Positions 35,619 through 49,090 are shown, numbered from the stretch's first letter. The stretch: 64,000 bases of DNA from Onthophagus taurus (GCF_036711975.1 NC_091971.1:4223501-4287500); one strand, 5' to 3'. The notes: generated by a model from the sequence alone, not told the origin. A program made the numbers and translations.

Positions 35619-36770
35619 ATATGGATTACACCAAATCCATAAACCACCCTATTGTCAGTGCCATAAATTCTCCCACCTATCAACTAGCAAAACACCTTGC
35701 CAAGATTCTGTCTCCTTTTACAGGAAAACAGAATGATATGTCAAGATATGATAAGATGTAAGATGTAAAGTTACACCCCCAGGATATCTTGGTAAGTTTT
35801 GACTTGGAATCTCTATTCACCAGAGTACCAGTCAAAGATGGGTTGGTCTTCGCCAGAAACTCATCCCGGAGGGTCTGCCGAAAGATGTCCCACGACTAGT
35901 GGAGTACTACCTATCATCAACATATTTTAGCTGGAAAGGAGAATTCAATGTGAAGGGGCAGCCATGGGATCACCAATTTTTACAAAGAGATGTTTCAAGA
36001 ACCGAAGCTATGGCTCCGTTACCACGATGACACTTTCATGATCTGGCAACATGGAAAAGAGCGACTCTATTAATTTCTAAACAACAAGTTGCCATTCCTG
36101 GATGTGTTGGTTACTAAGAAGACAGATAGGGGCATGCAATTGGGAGTATATGGAAAGAATATGTATATGGTAGCTGCAGGCTTCATCCCACCACCACCCA
36201 CAATACAAGAGGTCCGTGATACAAGCCTTATTCCAGCGAGCAGAGAGGATATGTGATAAAAAGAACCTAAAGAAAAAAGAAAGATTCCTAAAAAATGTAC
36301 TGCAGAAGAACTGCTATACGATGAAGAATATCCAACGAACCACCAAACCACGCAAACAGAAAGATGACTCTGTAAGTACGACACCAGCCGGTTTTATCTG
36401 CCTTCCTTATGCTTCGGAGCGAATTGCGAGGTGTTTGAAGAAGAATGATATCGTGGTACGATACGGTACAGTTAGCAAAATACAAAACACTCTTCCGATA
36501 GCCAAAGACAAACTAACCCCATTAAAGGGAGTCTATCGGCTATAGTGTAGTTGCGTTGGCCAAACTGGACGTAACATCAAGCCGCATCAAGAACTACTAG
36601 AAGGACGTCTGACTGAATAAAATTCAACAATCTGCAGTTGCAGAGCATTGCCACAAAAGAGGACACACCATGGAGTTCGACAAAACTAAAGTGCTAGCAA
36701 GAACCGGACATTACTTCTAAAGAAGGACGAGAGAGGCGATAGAGATTCATCGACATGGGAATTACATAAA
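35619..36770 (+). mobile_element. Decayed Penelope-like retroelement (RT plus GIY-YIG), 5' truncated
   Basis: Reading across frameshifts and stops, the plus strand shows the Penelope reverse transcriptase order: YGL-x2-IHKP, SPTYQLAKHLAKILSP (about 35660-35710), LVSFDLESLFTRVPVKDG (about 35790), LVEYYLSSTYFSWKGEF, YHDDTFMIWQHGKERL (36019-36066) and PFLDVLVTKK (about 36090). The catalytic block reads YHDD. Downstream is a linker with KKERFLKNVL, then GIY-YIG endonuclease remnants (GVYRL, VGQTGR at about 36530-36575; AVAEHCHKRGH; REAIEIHRHGNYINK). Many stops and frame changes show that it is dead. The GIY-YIG plus RT combination identifies the Penelope group. Confidence 0.85.
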
Positions 36771-36949
36771 TAAAGAGTGAAAATTGGTCCAACAGTATTT
36801 TTATACACAATGATGTCTAAAAGCTGATTCTGATGATTTTTATACCTAAATGTTTTACTGCCTAAAAAATGTTATTATCTTAATTTCAAAATCTAGAGTC
36901 TTATCTTCTTATGACAAAGTCTAGTTTATCTGCCCAGTAGGTATTCCTG

Positions 36950-37190
36950 TGCAATTACATAAATAAAATCAAAAATCTTTCTTTTATAGTTTCTATTTTC
37001 TCCTTTCTTGAGATAGCATCAAAGGTGGAAAGGTCAAATTTGAAGCCATATACAACTATGTAAATGGTCCTTGTAGGATTATTCAACACTGGGTTCTTAA
37101 TATCTGATATGTTTTGGGGTTCTGTTATCTGATGATGATTTTGGATTTGAACCCAAGATACCATGATAAACATTACAGCAAGGTTCTATT
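36950..37190 (-). repeat. Dispersed repeat, copy 1 (unidentified coding relic)
   Basis: Shares blocks with 38765-39190: 'aaaatctttcttttatagtt', 'ctattttctcctttcttgag', and 'ttattcaacactgggttct'. In minus translation both copies give NPVLNNPTRTIY and SRKEKIETIKERFLILF, so a protein-coding mobile element is likely, but I do not recognise it. Confidence 0.55.
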
Positions 37191-38765
37191 TAAAACCTCA
37201 TAACAATCAAATTTATGGGAACTAAGAAATTATTTGTGACACCATAAAAATAGATTAAATTTGCTTTAAAATACTTTTTATCTCATCATGATATCTCAAT
37301 TGATTCTTGAAATATGACTTTTTTTTATGGTGAATAAGATTAAGAAATTGTTAAATTGACGAAAATTTGATTTGAAGCATCGTATCTCAACAACGAAATG
37401 AGATATCACCATAAAATAAAAAGCATTATAAAGCAAATTTAATCAAGTTTCAACTCACCAAAAATAATTCTTTTGTTTCTATAAATCTCGGTGATACGAT
37501 TTTTTTAAGTTAATTTTTCCGTGATTGAGGTTGATTGATAAAATTTGTTTTAAAGCAACGTATCTCACTAACTATTTGAGATATCACCATGAAATAAAAA
37601 GCATTTTAAAGCAAATTTAATAACGCTTTAATGAACTGAAAATAAAATCTTTAATTCCACAAATTTCGACGTTATGACTTTTCAAATTTAACTCTGCATA
37701 GCCATTTATGACAAGTTAAAATAAAAGACATCAAATTTGAAACAATCACATCTCCAAAAGTAATTGAGATATCAATCAAATTTAAAAACCATTTTTTAGC
37801 AAATTTAATCTAGTTTTAACTCATCAAAGATATTTCTTTCGTTTCTAAAAATCTCGGTGATACGATTTTTTTCAATCAACTCTGCGTTTATTGAGGTTAA
37901 ATTGATAAAACTTACTTTAAAACAACGTATCTCAACAACGAAATGAGATATCGCCATGAAATAAAAAGCATTTTAAAGCAAATTTAATCAAGTTTCAACT
38001 CACCAAAAATAATTCTTTCGTTTCTATAAATTTTGGTGATACGTTTTTTTTTAGTTTACTTTGCCAAAATTGAGGTTAAATTGATAAAATTTAATTTAAA
38101 GCAACGTATCTCAATAACGAGTTGAGATATCACCATGAAATAAAAAACATTTTAAAGCAAATTTAATAACGATTTAATGAACTGAAAATAAAATCTTTAA
38201 TTCCACAAATTTCGACGTTATGACTTTTCAAATTTAGCTCTGCATAGCCATTTATGACAAGTTAAAATAAAAGACATCAAATTTGAAACAATCACATCTC
38301 CAAAAGTAATTGAGATATCAATCAAATTTAAAAACCATTTTTTAGCAAATTTAATCTAGTTTTAACTCATTAAAGATATTTCTTTCGTTTCTAAAAATCT
38401 CGGTGATACGATTTTTTTCAATCAATTCTGCGTTTATTGAGGTTAAATTGATAAAACTTACTTTAAAGCAACGTATCTCAACAACGAAATGAGATATCGC
38501 CATGAAATAAAAAGCGTTTTAAAGCAAATTTAATCAAGTTTCAACTCACCAAAAATAATTCTTTCGTTTCTATAAATTTTGGTGATACGTTTTTTTTTAG
38601 TTTACTTTGCCAAAATTGAGGTTAAATTGATAAAATTTAATTTAAAGCAACGTATCTCAACAACGAAATGAGATATCGCCATGAAATAAAAAGCGTTTTA
38701 AAGCAAATTTAATCAAGTTTCAACTCACTAAAAATATTTCTTTCGTTTCTGTAAATCGCGGTGAT
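37175..38765. repeat. Satellite family C, block 2: trimeric higher-order array
   Basis: The 'cgtatctca' word recurs at 37381, 37559, 37926, 38105, 38472 and 38651. Equivalent positions are 545-546 bp apart, so the unit is a trimer of two 'cgtatctcaacaacg' monomers and one divergent 'cacatctccaaaagtaattg' monomer. The first monomer (37175-37325) runs in the opposite orientation to the rest. Confidence 0.93.
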
Positions 38766-39500
38766 ACAATTCTATAAATAAAATCAAAAATCTTTCTTTT
38801 GTAGTTTCTATTTTCTCCTTTCTTGATATAGCTAGCATCCAAGGTGAAAAGGTCAGATTTGAAGCCATACGGTTACATGGCATTTCATTTAATATCATCA
38901 GCTGTAAGAATTTCTTCCCGGAATCAACCAGACACATTGGCCACCAATTTTCTACTTCATGATCAGTGTTAAAGAAATTCTCTCCTTTTCTATTTATAAC
39001 CATCAGGTTAAGAGAAGCATATATTTCTTGTAATGCACCCAATTATTGGCAGTCAGATCTCTTTCCTGTTTGAGCTTTTGCATTTTGTTATTGTCCATTG
39101 TGAGCACAACATGTCCTTCTCCGTCTCGTTATCTACAATTTTGTAAATGGTTCTTGTAGGGTTATTCAACACTGGGTTCTGGATATCTGGATATCTATTG
39201 GCATCTCAATCCACCATCATTCCAATCCAGTCCTTAATAGTACATTTGTTCAACAAGGTTGTTTGTATTTTCTGCCTTGTTACCAGCTCTTTAATCATCC
39301 TCTCTGTATTCTCTGTTCTATTCTTCACGATCAAAACTTTAGATAGCGTTGTTATGCAGTTACTACACTCTTTGAGTACAAAGGTTGAGCACTCTTTTCT
39401 TTCTATGTTTCCATCCATTTGTGGTAGAACTATTCTGACATTAGTCCGATTCCTTTCTAACGAAGCTCACTTCCTAGTCGATTCCCAAGTACGCTAATCT
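38765..39500 (-). repeat. Dispersed repeat, copy 2 (unidentified coding relic)
   Basis: Longer copy of the element at 36950-37190. Minus-strand frames contain LKECSNCITTLSKVLIVKNR, NPVLNNPTRTIY and EVENWWPMCLVDSGKKFLQL, interrupted by stops. This looks like a decayed transposon protein without a motif I can name. Confidence 0.5.
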
Positions 39501-40970
39501 ACTATAAGAATATGTACTTAGCAGGAATAAGTTACTTAACAGTGATTTAAGGAATTCTTCGTACAAGATCTCAATTAAATTTTTTTGAGGCAACCTCAAA
39601 AATAATTAATTATAAAAATAATCTATTATATTAAGAATTAATATTCAACGATAATTATATAGGTAGTTTTAGTATATTGTACACATATACCCATTTGAAA
39701 ATAATTAATGATTAGTTGCGTGTCATGAACGAAACCATGCAACTATCGCATAATGTAAATGCAAGCAGAAAAGGCCGGGATTCATAACCCAGATAACTTT
39801 CTCCGTATTTTGTACTCTTCAGTTTCTAATTAAGAACAATTTTTTTATTAAAAAAAATACTGCGTTAAAAATAAAATTTAATCAAAAATAAATTGGGAAC
39901 TTTTTTTACAATGAAAATTTATAACCCCCCAAATAAAACAATCTATTTAAGGTGCAAAAAACGAGGGTTTTTTGATATATGGTGTTCAGGTAGCAAAAAA
40001 AAATATATTGACCTGGGAATAGATAAAAAAGGAGCTCACTTTTTTATTTTGTAAATTCTATTCAATTTTTTTTTAAGATATACGACTCTGTCTCGCCCTA
40101 TTTATGCACAAAAAGGACATTTCGCTACCTAACGAATGGAAATTTCGGTAGTCGTGACCTTTTTTTGGCACACTCCATCGTGTAACGACAGTAGCGATTT
40201 TACGGATGAGTCATAAATATAAACAGGCAAAAAAAATGGTTAATAAAAAGTGGTCCAAAACGCAATAAACGAATTCTTTTGAGCACTATTTCTAGAATAC
40301 AACAAAAAAGTTGGCCACTATTCACTGACGTAATGTTATTTCGCGAATTATGTAGTACGTTTTGGAGAAATTGCTTTCTCTCCTGACCAACACTTTGTTT
40401 ACTTCCACAAAAGTTTATTTGGTGCGCCATCAAAAGTTCCCAATCGAAAGAGTGACTCACAAAATTCCTCTGACGATCGCGTTCAGATCTAACGTTGAAA
40501 TCACCTCCTCTTCGTTAGCAACAGTAGGCGAGTTTGTAAGAAAAAATCTAGAATTAATCTTCGCTGGTTCGGTAGAATCAATGTTCGCAAAAAGAAATTT
40601 GGACGCGGTTGTTGTACTCCGAGGTGAAGGTCATCGAACTTGACCAAAAACGTTGCCATTTCGACGAGTCTCCTTCACCAACCAATTCGCACCTGTCCGT
40701 TCTTTTAACAACGTTCACTAAATACGCGACCATTAAGAGGATTCTTATTAACAAAATTCTTCTCAGTAATTTCCTTTGTTATTTTAAATTTAAATTCGTA
40801 AAGGAGTTAATTAAATGTTATGTATTCTAAAAAAATTTTAACAATGTTAATGCAAGAAGACCATGAATTTTAATAAATTTAAAAAAAAATCTAGCTTAAT
40901 TAAGCTTAAAGCTTTATTGATAAATAAAAGATTTTTGTTAATTTAAATTTTGTTTCAGAACTGCTTTGAA
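39500..40970. other. Unique sequence, no gene recognised
   Basis: AT-rich with a slightly GC-richer part at 40080-40720. Overlapping short open frames on both strands (about 40200-40640) have no recognisable motif. No tandem repeat. Confidence 0.4.
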
Positions 40971-40974
40971 CCTA

Positions 40975-42795
40975 AGATAAACATTACAGCAAGGTTTTAT
41001 TTAAAACCTCATAACAACGAGATTTATGGGAACTAAGAAATTATTTGTGACACCATAAAAGTAGATTAAATTTGCTTTAAAATGCTTTTTATCTCATCAT
41101 GATATCTCAATTAATTTTTCAGATACGACTCACCAAAAATATTTCTTTCGTTTCTATAAATTTTGGTGATACGATTTTTTTAAGTTTACTTTGCCAAAAT
41201 TGAGGTTAAATTGGTAAAATTTAATTTAAAGCAACGTATCTCATTAACGAGTTGAGATATCACCATGAAATAAAAAGCATTTTAAAGCAAATTTAATCAA
41301 GTTTCGACTCACCAAAAATATTTCTGTCGTTTCTATAAATTTTGGTGATACGATTTTTTTAAGTTTACTTTGCCAAGATTGAGGTTAAATTGGTAAAATT
41401 TAATTTAAAGCAACGTATCTCAATAACGAATTGAGATATCACCATGAAATAAAAAGCATTTTAAAGCAAATTTAATCAAGTTTCGACTCACCGAAAATAT
41501 TTCTTTCGTTTCTATAAATTTTGGTGATACGATTTTCTTTAGTTTACTTTGCCAAGATTAAGGTTAAATTGGTAAAATTTAATTTAAAGCAACGTATCTC
41601 AATAACGAGTTGAGATATCACCATAAAATTAAAAACATTTTAAAGCAAATTTAATCAAGTTTCGACTCACCAAAAATATTTCTTTCGTTTTTATAAATCT
41701 CGGTGATACGATTTTTTTAAGTTAACTTTTTCATGATTGAGGTTGATTGATAAAATTTATTTTAAAGCAACGTATCTCACTAACTAATTGAGATATCACG
41801 ATGAAATAAAAAGCATTCTAAAGCAAATTTAATAAGGATTTAATGAACTGAAAATAAAATCTTTAATTCCACAAATTTGGCCGTTATGACTTTTCAAATT
41901 CAGCTCTGCATACCCTTTTATGACAAGTTAAAATAAAAGACATTAAATTTAAAACAATCACATCTCCAAAAGTAATTGAGATATCAATCTAATTTAAAAA
42001 CCATTTTTTAGCAAATTCAATCCAGTATTAACTCATCAAAGATATTTCTTTCGTTTCTATAAATCTCGGTGATACGATTTTTCCATTCAACTCTGCGTTT
42101 ATTGAGGTTAAATTGATAAAATTTACTTTAAAGCAACGTATCTCATTAACAAATTGAGATATCACCATGAAATAAAAAGCGTTTTAAAGCAAATTTAATC
42201 AAGTTTCAACTCGCCAAAAATATTTCTTTCGTTTCTATAAATTTTGGTGATACGATTTTTTTAAGTTACTTTGCCAAGATTGAGGTTAAATTGGTAAAAT
42301 TTAATTTAAAGCAACGTATCTCAATAACGAGTTGAGATATAACCATGAAATAAAAAGCATTTTAAAGCAAATTTAATCAAGTTTCGACTCACCAAAAATA
42401 TTTCTTTCGTTTTTATAAATCTCGGTGATACGATTTTTTTAAGTTAACTTTTTCATGATTGAGGTTGATTGATAAAATTTATTTTAAAACAACGTATCTC
42501 ATTAACGAATTGAGATATCACCATGAAATAAAAAGCGTTTTAAAGCATATTTAATTAACATTTAATGAGTTGAAAATTATTTCTTTAATTCTACTAATTT
42601 GGCCATTATGATGTTTTGAATTCATCTCTGCATAATAAGTTAAAATAATAAACATCAAATTTTTAAAAAAATCATATCTCCAAAAGTAATTGAGATATCA
42701 ATTTAATTTAAAAACCATTTTGTAGCAAATTTAATCCAGTTTCAACTCACCAAAAATATTTCTTTCGTTTCTATAAATTTCGGTGATATGATTTT
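40975..42795. repeat. Satellite family C, block 3
   Basis: The 'cgtatctca' word recurs at 41235, 41414, 41593, 41770, 42137, 42315 and 42494 (177-179 bp, with one divergent monomer between 41770 and 42137). As in block 2, the first monomer (40980-41110) is inverted, and it shares the flank 'gataaacattacagcaaggt' with the start of block 2. Confidence 0.93.
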
Positions 42796-42799
42796 TTGT

Positions 42800-44090
42800 T
42801 TTATACGAAGACCAAGTGTTAATTACGGGAAGAGACGAAGAAGTAAATAAATAAACATTAAACTCGAATCTAATCTTTTATTAAATATCCTGAAATGTAA
42901 AACCCTCTTTAAGATTCCATTATAATTCCTTTTAGAATCCCGTTAGATCACGTTTCCAGTATACATAATAGAAACACCTGTCAAAGGTCTCCAACAAAAC
43001 GGTTTGTTCCTTCTACTACATATACTTATCGAACGCGCAAGCCACAGGTTGTAGGGGGAAACTAAACGGTTCGAGAAAAGGGTTCGAAAGGGGTTGGTTC
43101 TGATGCCCTAGAGCGTAATTATCATCACCGTGCAGGCAAAAATCTGGGTCATAACAAAGCCGCAGAACATCTGTTAAAAATTTAAGATGATGCACCTTGC
43201 GTATCAGTCGATGAATATCTTTTTATCATCATCCTCTCTCTTTTTTATGGTGATCGAGTCCCGTTCAGGTAGGATATCTAAAATAACCCAATGTGAAGGG
43301 GATACATTTACAGTTATTCTTCAATATAATATATTTTTTAATCTATCTCTTAAGATGTATTTTTTTAAGTTTCATCTGTATCTAATTAGAGTTTCCAGAT
43401 AATTTTAGTTTTTTAGAAAGTTCCAGTAGTTCAATTTCTTTGTGTTTGTTTTTATCTAAAAACTTATTTATGGTACCCCTCATAAAAAAAATCCTTAAAA
43501 AACACAGTTTGCGAAAAAAAGGCAATTCGTAGAAAACTCACCACTGGAAGTCTTTTTTGCAAATATGCCAAAAAGGGTTTCGTGTCCTCGAAGAACTTCT
43601 TTGTCAATTATTTCTTTGTCTTCGCCGTGTCTTTATTGCCGCTTTAGTGCTAGTGTTTTGTGTCTTTTCTCTTTTTTTCTTTCCGTTTGTCCTAGATCGT
43701 CGAAGAAAGTATCCTACGGGAAGCGTCGTCGTCGATTTTATTATGCGGCGGACGTCGCGGGATGGAATTCGACGCCTCGAAATGTTCTCTTGCGTTAGGT
43801 TAGGTCCGATGACGTCAGGTGAAGTCAACGACCGTGGACGTAAGAACCGCGTTTTCGGCGGTTTTGTGTCTTATGGTACGAGTACGTACGGGTTTGAAGT
43901 CTTGAAGACTTAAAACTCGTCGGCTTCACGAGTAATTGCTCATAAATTTCGAAGGACTGAGACTCTCCTCTTGCTTTTTGTCGTTATCCAAGGAACAACT
44001 TCCTTCAGAAGGTCATCTCCACTTCTACATACAAATATATAGTTATTTTCTTGGAGTTAAAAAAATTTGATTACCTCATTTCCACGTTGG
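42800..44090. other. Unique sequence with a GC-rich island at about 43560-43960
   Basis: No gene recognised. The island carries overlapping open frames on both strands, including a plus-strand 118-codon frame, but no domain. It contains a GATGACGTCAGG CRE-like site near 43810 and 'gttaggttaggtc' just upstream. Confidence 0.4.
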
Positions 44091-47000
44091 TTGGGATATC
44101 TCTTCAGATACAGAGATTAGAATATTAAAAGTGAAGTAAAATAATACATTTTTTCATCTCAAGTAACTTATTCTCCAATTTAACCATCTATAACTTTTTT
44201 ATTGCAATATACAAAGATGTCGCATTTTTTATCAGAATCTTCACACTTTTTAAAGTAAATTTTGAAAATTTCATGATTCCACTCCAACTATTAAAAAAGT
44301 TACGAATTTTAATATCTTTTAAAACGTTAATTTTTAGCGATTTTAGGTATTTGTTGATTTGATCGCCCAAAATAATTTCATCTTACCGTTGGTAGAAATA
44401 TCGCAATTTTTATTAGAATCTACATACTTTTTAACGTAATTCCTGAAAATTTCGTAATTCCAACTTGATTTCTTAAAAAGTTATGAATTTTTATCACCTG
44501 AAAGAACATATTTTTGGGTATCCTTCAATTTAACCACCTATAACTTTTTTATTTCAATATAAACAAAGATGTCGCATTTTCTATCAGAATCCTCACACTT
44601 TTTAAAGTAAATTTTGAAAATTTCATGATTCCACTCCAACTATTAAAAAAGTTACGAATTTTAATATCTTTTAAAACGTTAATTTTTAGCGATTTTAGGT
44701 ATTTGTTGATTTGATCGCCCAAAATAATTTCATCTTACCGTTGGTAGAAATATCGCAATTTTTATTAGAATCTACATACTTTTTAACGTAATTCCTGAAA
44801 ATTTCGTAATTCCAACTTGATTTTTAAAAAAGTTATGAATTTTGAACCTGAAAGAACATATTTTTGGGTCTCCTTCAATTTAACCATCTATAACTTTTTT
44901 ATTTCAATATAAACAAAGATGTTGCATTTTCTATCAGAATCCTCACACTTTTTAAAGTAAATTTTGAAAACTTCATGATTCCACTCCAACTATTAAAGAA
45001 GTTACGAATTTTAATATCTTTTAAAACGTTCATTTTTAGCGATTTTGGGTATTTGTTGATTTGATCGCCCAAAATAATTTCATCTTATCGTTGGTGGAAA
45101 TATCGCAATTTTTATTAGAATCTATATACTTTTTAACGTAATTCCTGAAAATTTCGTAATTCCAACTTGATTTTTTAAAAAGTTATGGATTTTTATCACC
45201 TTAAACAACATATTTTTGGGTATCCCCAATTTAACCACCTATAACTTTTTTATTTCAATATAAACAAAGATGTCACATTTCCTATCAGAATCCTCACACT
45301 TTTTAAAGTAAATTTTGAAAATTTCATGATTCCACTCCAACTATTAAAAAAGTTACGAATTTTAATATCTTTTAAAACGTTCATTTTTAGCGATTTTGGG
45401 TATTTGTTGATTTGATCGCCCAAAATAATTTCATCTTACCGTTGGTAGAAATATCGCAATTTTTATTAGAATCTACATACTTTTTAACGTAATTCCTGAA
45501 AATTTCGTAATTCCAACTTGATTTTTTAAAAAGTTATGAATTTTTATCACCTTAAAGAACATATTTTTGGGTATCCTCCAATTTAACCACCTATAATTTT
45601 TTTATTTCAATATAAACAAAGATGTCACATTTCCTATCAGAATCCTCACACTTTTTAAAGTAAATTTTGAAAATTTCATGATTCCACTCCAACTATTAAA
45701 AAAGTTACGAATTTTAATATCTTTTAAAACATTCTTTTTTAGCGATTTTGGGTATTTGTTGATTTGATCGCCCAAAATAATTTCATCTTACCGTTGGTGG
45801 AAATATCGCAATTTTCATTAGAATCTACATACTTTTTAACGTAATTCCTGAAAATTTCGTTTTTCCAACTTGATTTCTTAAAAAGTTATGGATTTTTATC
45901 ACCTTAAACAACATATTTTTGGGTATACTCCAATTTAACCACCTATAACTTTTTTATTTCAACATGAACAAAGATGTCGCATTTTTTATCAGAATCTTCA
46001 CACTTTTTAAAGTAATTTTTGAAAATTTCATGACTCCACTCCAACTGTTAATAAAGTTACGAATTTTAATATCTTTTAAAACGTAAATTTTTAGCGATTT
46101 TGGGTATTTGTTGATTTGGTCGCCCAAAATAATTTCATCTTACCGTTGGTAGAAATATCGCAATTTTCATTAGAATCTACATACATTTTAATGTAATTCC
46201 TGAAAGTTTCGTAATTCCAACTTGATTTCTTAAAAAGTTATGAATTTTTATCACCTGAAAGAACATATTTTTGGGTATCCCCATATTTAACCACCTGTAA
46301 CTTTTTTATTTCAATATAAACAAAGATGTCGCATTTTCTATCAGAATCCTCACACTTTTTAAAGTAAATTTTGAAAATTTCATGGTTCCACTCCAACTAT
46401 TAAAAAAGTTACGAATTTTAATATCTTTGAAAACGTTTATTTTTAGCGATTTTGGGTATTTGTTGATTTGATCGCCCAAAATAATTTCATCTTACCGTTG
46501 GTAGAAATATCGCAATTTTTATTACAATCTACATACTTTTTAACGTAATTCCTGAAAATTTCGTAATTCCAACTTGATTTCTTAAAAAGTTATGGATTTT
46601 TATCACCTTAAACAACATATTTTTGGGTATCCCCAATTTAACCACCTATAACTTTTTTATTTCAATATAAACAAAGATGTCACATTTCCTATCAGAATCC
46701 TCACACTTTTTAAAGTAAATTTTGAAAATTTCATGATTCCACTCCAACTATTAAAAAAGTTACGAATTTTAATATCTTTTAAAACGTTCATTTTTAGCGA
46801 TTTTGGGTATTTGTTGATTTGATCGCCCAAAATAATTTCATCTTACCGTTGGTAGAAATATCGCAATTTTTATTAGAATCTACATACTTTTTAACGTAAT
46901 TCCTGAAAATTTCGTAATTCCAACTTGATTTTTTAAAAAGTTATGAATTTTTATCACCTTAAAGAACATATTTTTGGGTATCCTCCAATTTAACCACCTA

Positions 47001-49090
47001 TAATTTTTTTATTTCAATATAAACAAAGATGTCACATTTCCTATCAGAATCCTCACACTTTTTAAAGTAAATTTTGAAAATTTCATGATTCCACTCCAAC
47101 TATTAAAAAAGTTACGAATTTTAATATCTTTTAAAACATTCTTTTTTAGCGATTTTGGGTATTTGTTGATTTGATCGCCCAAAATAATTTCATCTTACCG
47201 TTGGTGGAAATATCGCAATTTTCATTAGAATCTACATACTTTTTAACGTAATTCCTGAAAATTTCGTTTTTCCAACTTGATTTCTTAAAAAGTTATGGAT
47301 TTTTATCACCTTAAAGAACATATTTTTGAGTATCCTTCTATTTAACCACCTATAACTTTTTTATTTCAATATAAACAAAGATTTTACATACTTTATCAGA
47401 TTCTTCACACTTTTTAAAGTAATTTATGAAAATTTCATGATTCCACACTGACTTTTAAACAAGTTACGAATTTTAATAACTTTTAAAACATTAATTTTTA
47501 GTGATATTTCTGTTATTTATTGATTTGACCCTCCAAAACAATTTTATCTCAACGTTGGTACAAATATCGCAGTTTTTATTAGAATTTACATACTTTTTAA
47601 CGTAATTCCTGAAAATTTCGTAATTCCAACTTGATTTCTTAAAAAGTTATGAATTCTCATCACCTTAAAGAACATATTTTTGGGTATCCTTCTATTTAAC
47701 CACCTATAACTTTTTTATTTCAATATAAACAAAGATTTTACATACTTTATCAGAATCTTCACACTTTTTAAAGTAATTTATGAAAATTTCATGATTCCAC
47801 ACTGACTTTTAAACAAGTTACGAATTTTAATAACTTTTAAAACATTCATTTTTAGTGATATTTCTGTTATTTATTGATTTGACCCTCCAAAACAATTTTA
47901 TCTCAACGTTGGTAGAAATATCGCAGTTTTTATTAGAATTTACATACTTTTTAACGTAATTCCTGAAAATTTCGTAATTCCAACTTGATTTCTTAAAAAG
48001 TTATGAATTCTTATCACCTTAAAGAACATATTTGTGGGTATCCTTCTATTTAACCACCTATAACTTTTTTATTTCAATATAAACAAAGATGTTACATACT
48101 TTATCAGAATCTTCACACTTTTTAAAGTAATTTATGAAAATTTCATGATTCCACACCAAGTTTTAAAAATGTTACGAATATTAATAACTTTTAAAACATT
48201 CATTTTTAGCGATTTCGGTTATTTGTTGATTTGACCGCCCAAAACTTTTTTATCTCAACGTTGGTAGAAATATCGCGGTTTTTATTAGAATTTATATACT
48301 TTTTAACGTAATTCCTGAAAATTTCGTAATTCCAACTTGATTTCTTAAAAAGTTATGAATTCTTATCACCTTAAAGAACATATTTTTCGGTATCCTTCTA
48401 TTTAACCACCTATAACTTTTTTATTTCAATATAAACAAAGATGTTACATACTTTATCAGAATCTTCACACTTTTTAAAGTAATTTATGAAAATTTCATGA
48501 TTCCACAGTGACTTTTAAACAAGTTACGAATTTTAATAACTTTTAAAACATTCATTTTTAGTGATATTTTTGTTATTTATTGATTTGACCCTCCAAAACA
48601 ATTTTATCTCAACGTTGGTAGAAATATCTCAGCTTTTATTAGAATCTGCATACTTTTTAATGTAATTTGTGAAAATTTCGTGATTCCAACTTGATTTCTT
48701 AAAAAGTTATGCATTTTTATCACCTTAAACAACTTATTTTTAGGTATCTCCAATTTAACCACCTATAACTTTTTTGTTTCAATATAAACAAAGATTTTGC
48801 ATTTCTTATCAGAATTTTCACACTTTTTGAAGTCATTTTTAAAAATTTCATGATTCCACACTAACTTATAAAGAAGTTATGAACTTTTATAACAATAAAA
48901 CCTAAAAATTTTGATATTTTTCGATTTTTCTCACTTTGAACATCCACAACAATTTTATTTTAACTTTTTAAACAAAATCAACTTTTTTAGTCAAATCTAC
49001 ATACTTTTTAGTTTAAACCTTAAAAATTTTTTGATTCCAACACTAAGTTTAAAAAAGTTACGAATTTTTGTAAGTTTAAAAGCAACTTCT
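44090..49090. repeat. Satellite family F, ~350-bp dimeric array (about 14 units)
   Basis: The block 'tcacactttttaaagtaa' recurs at about 44242, 44593, 44943 and 45293, spacing 350-351 bp, and continues to about 48480. Each unit has two related halves, one with 'gatttgatcgcccaaaataa' and one with 'gtaattcctgaaaatttcg'. Divergence rises toward the right end, where units change to 'gatttgaccctccaaaac'. A segment of about 740 bp at 45180-45907 recurs almost identically at 46588-47315. Confidence 0.95.
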
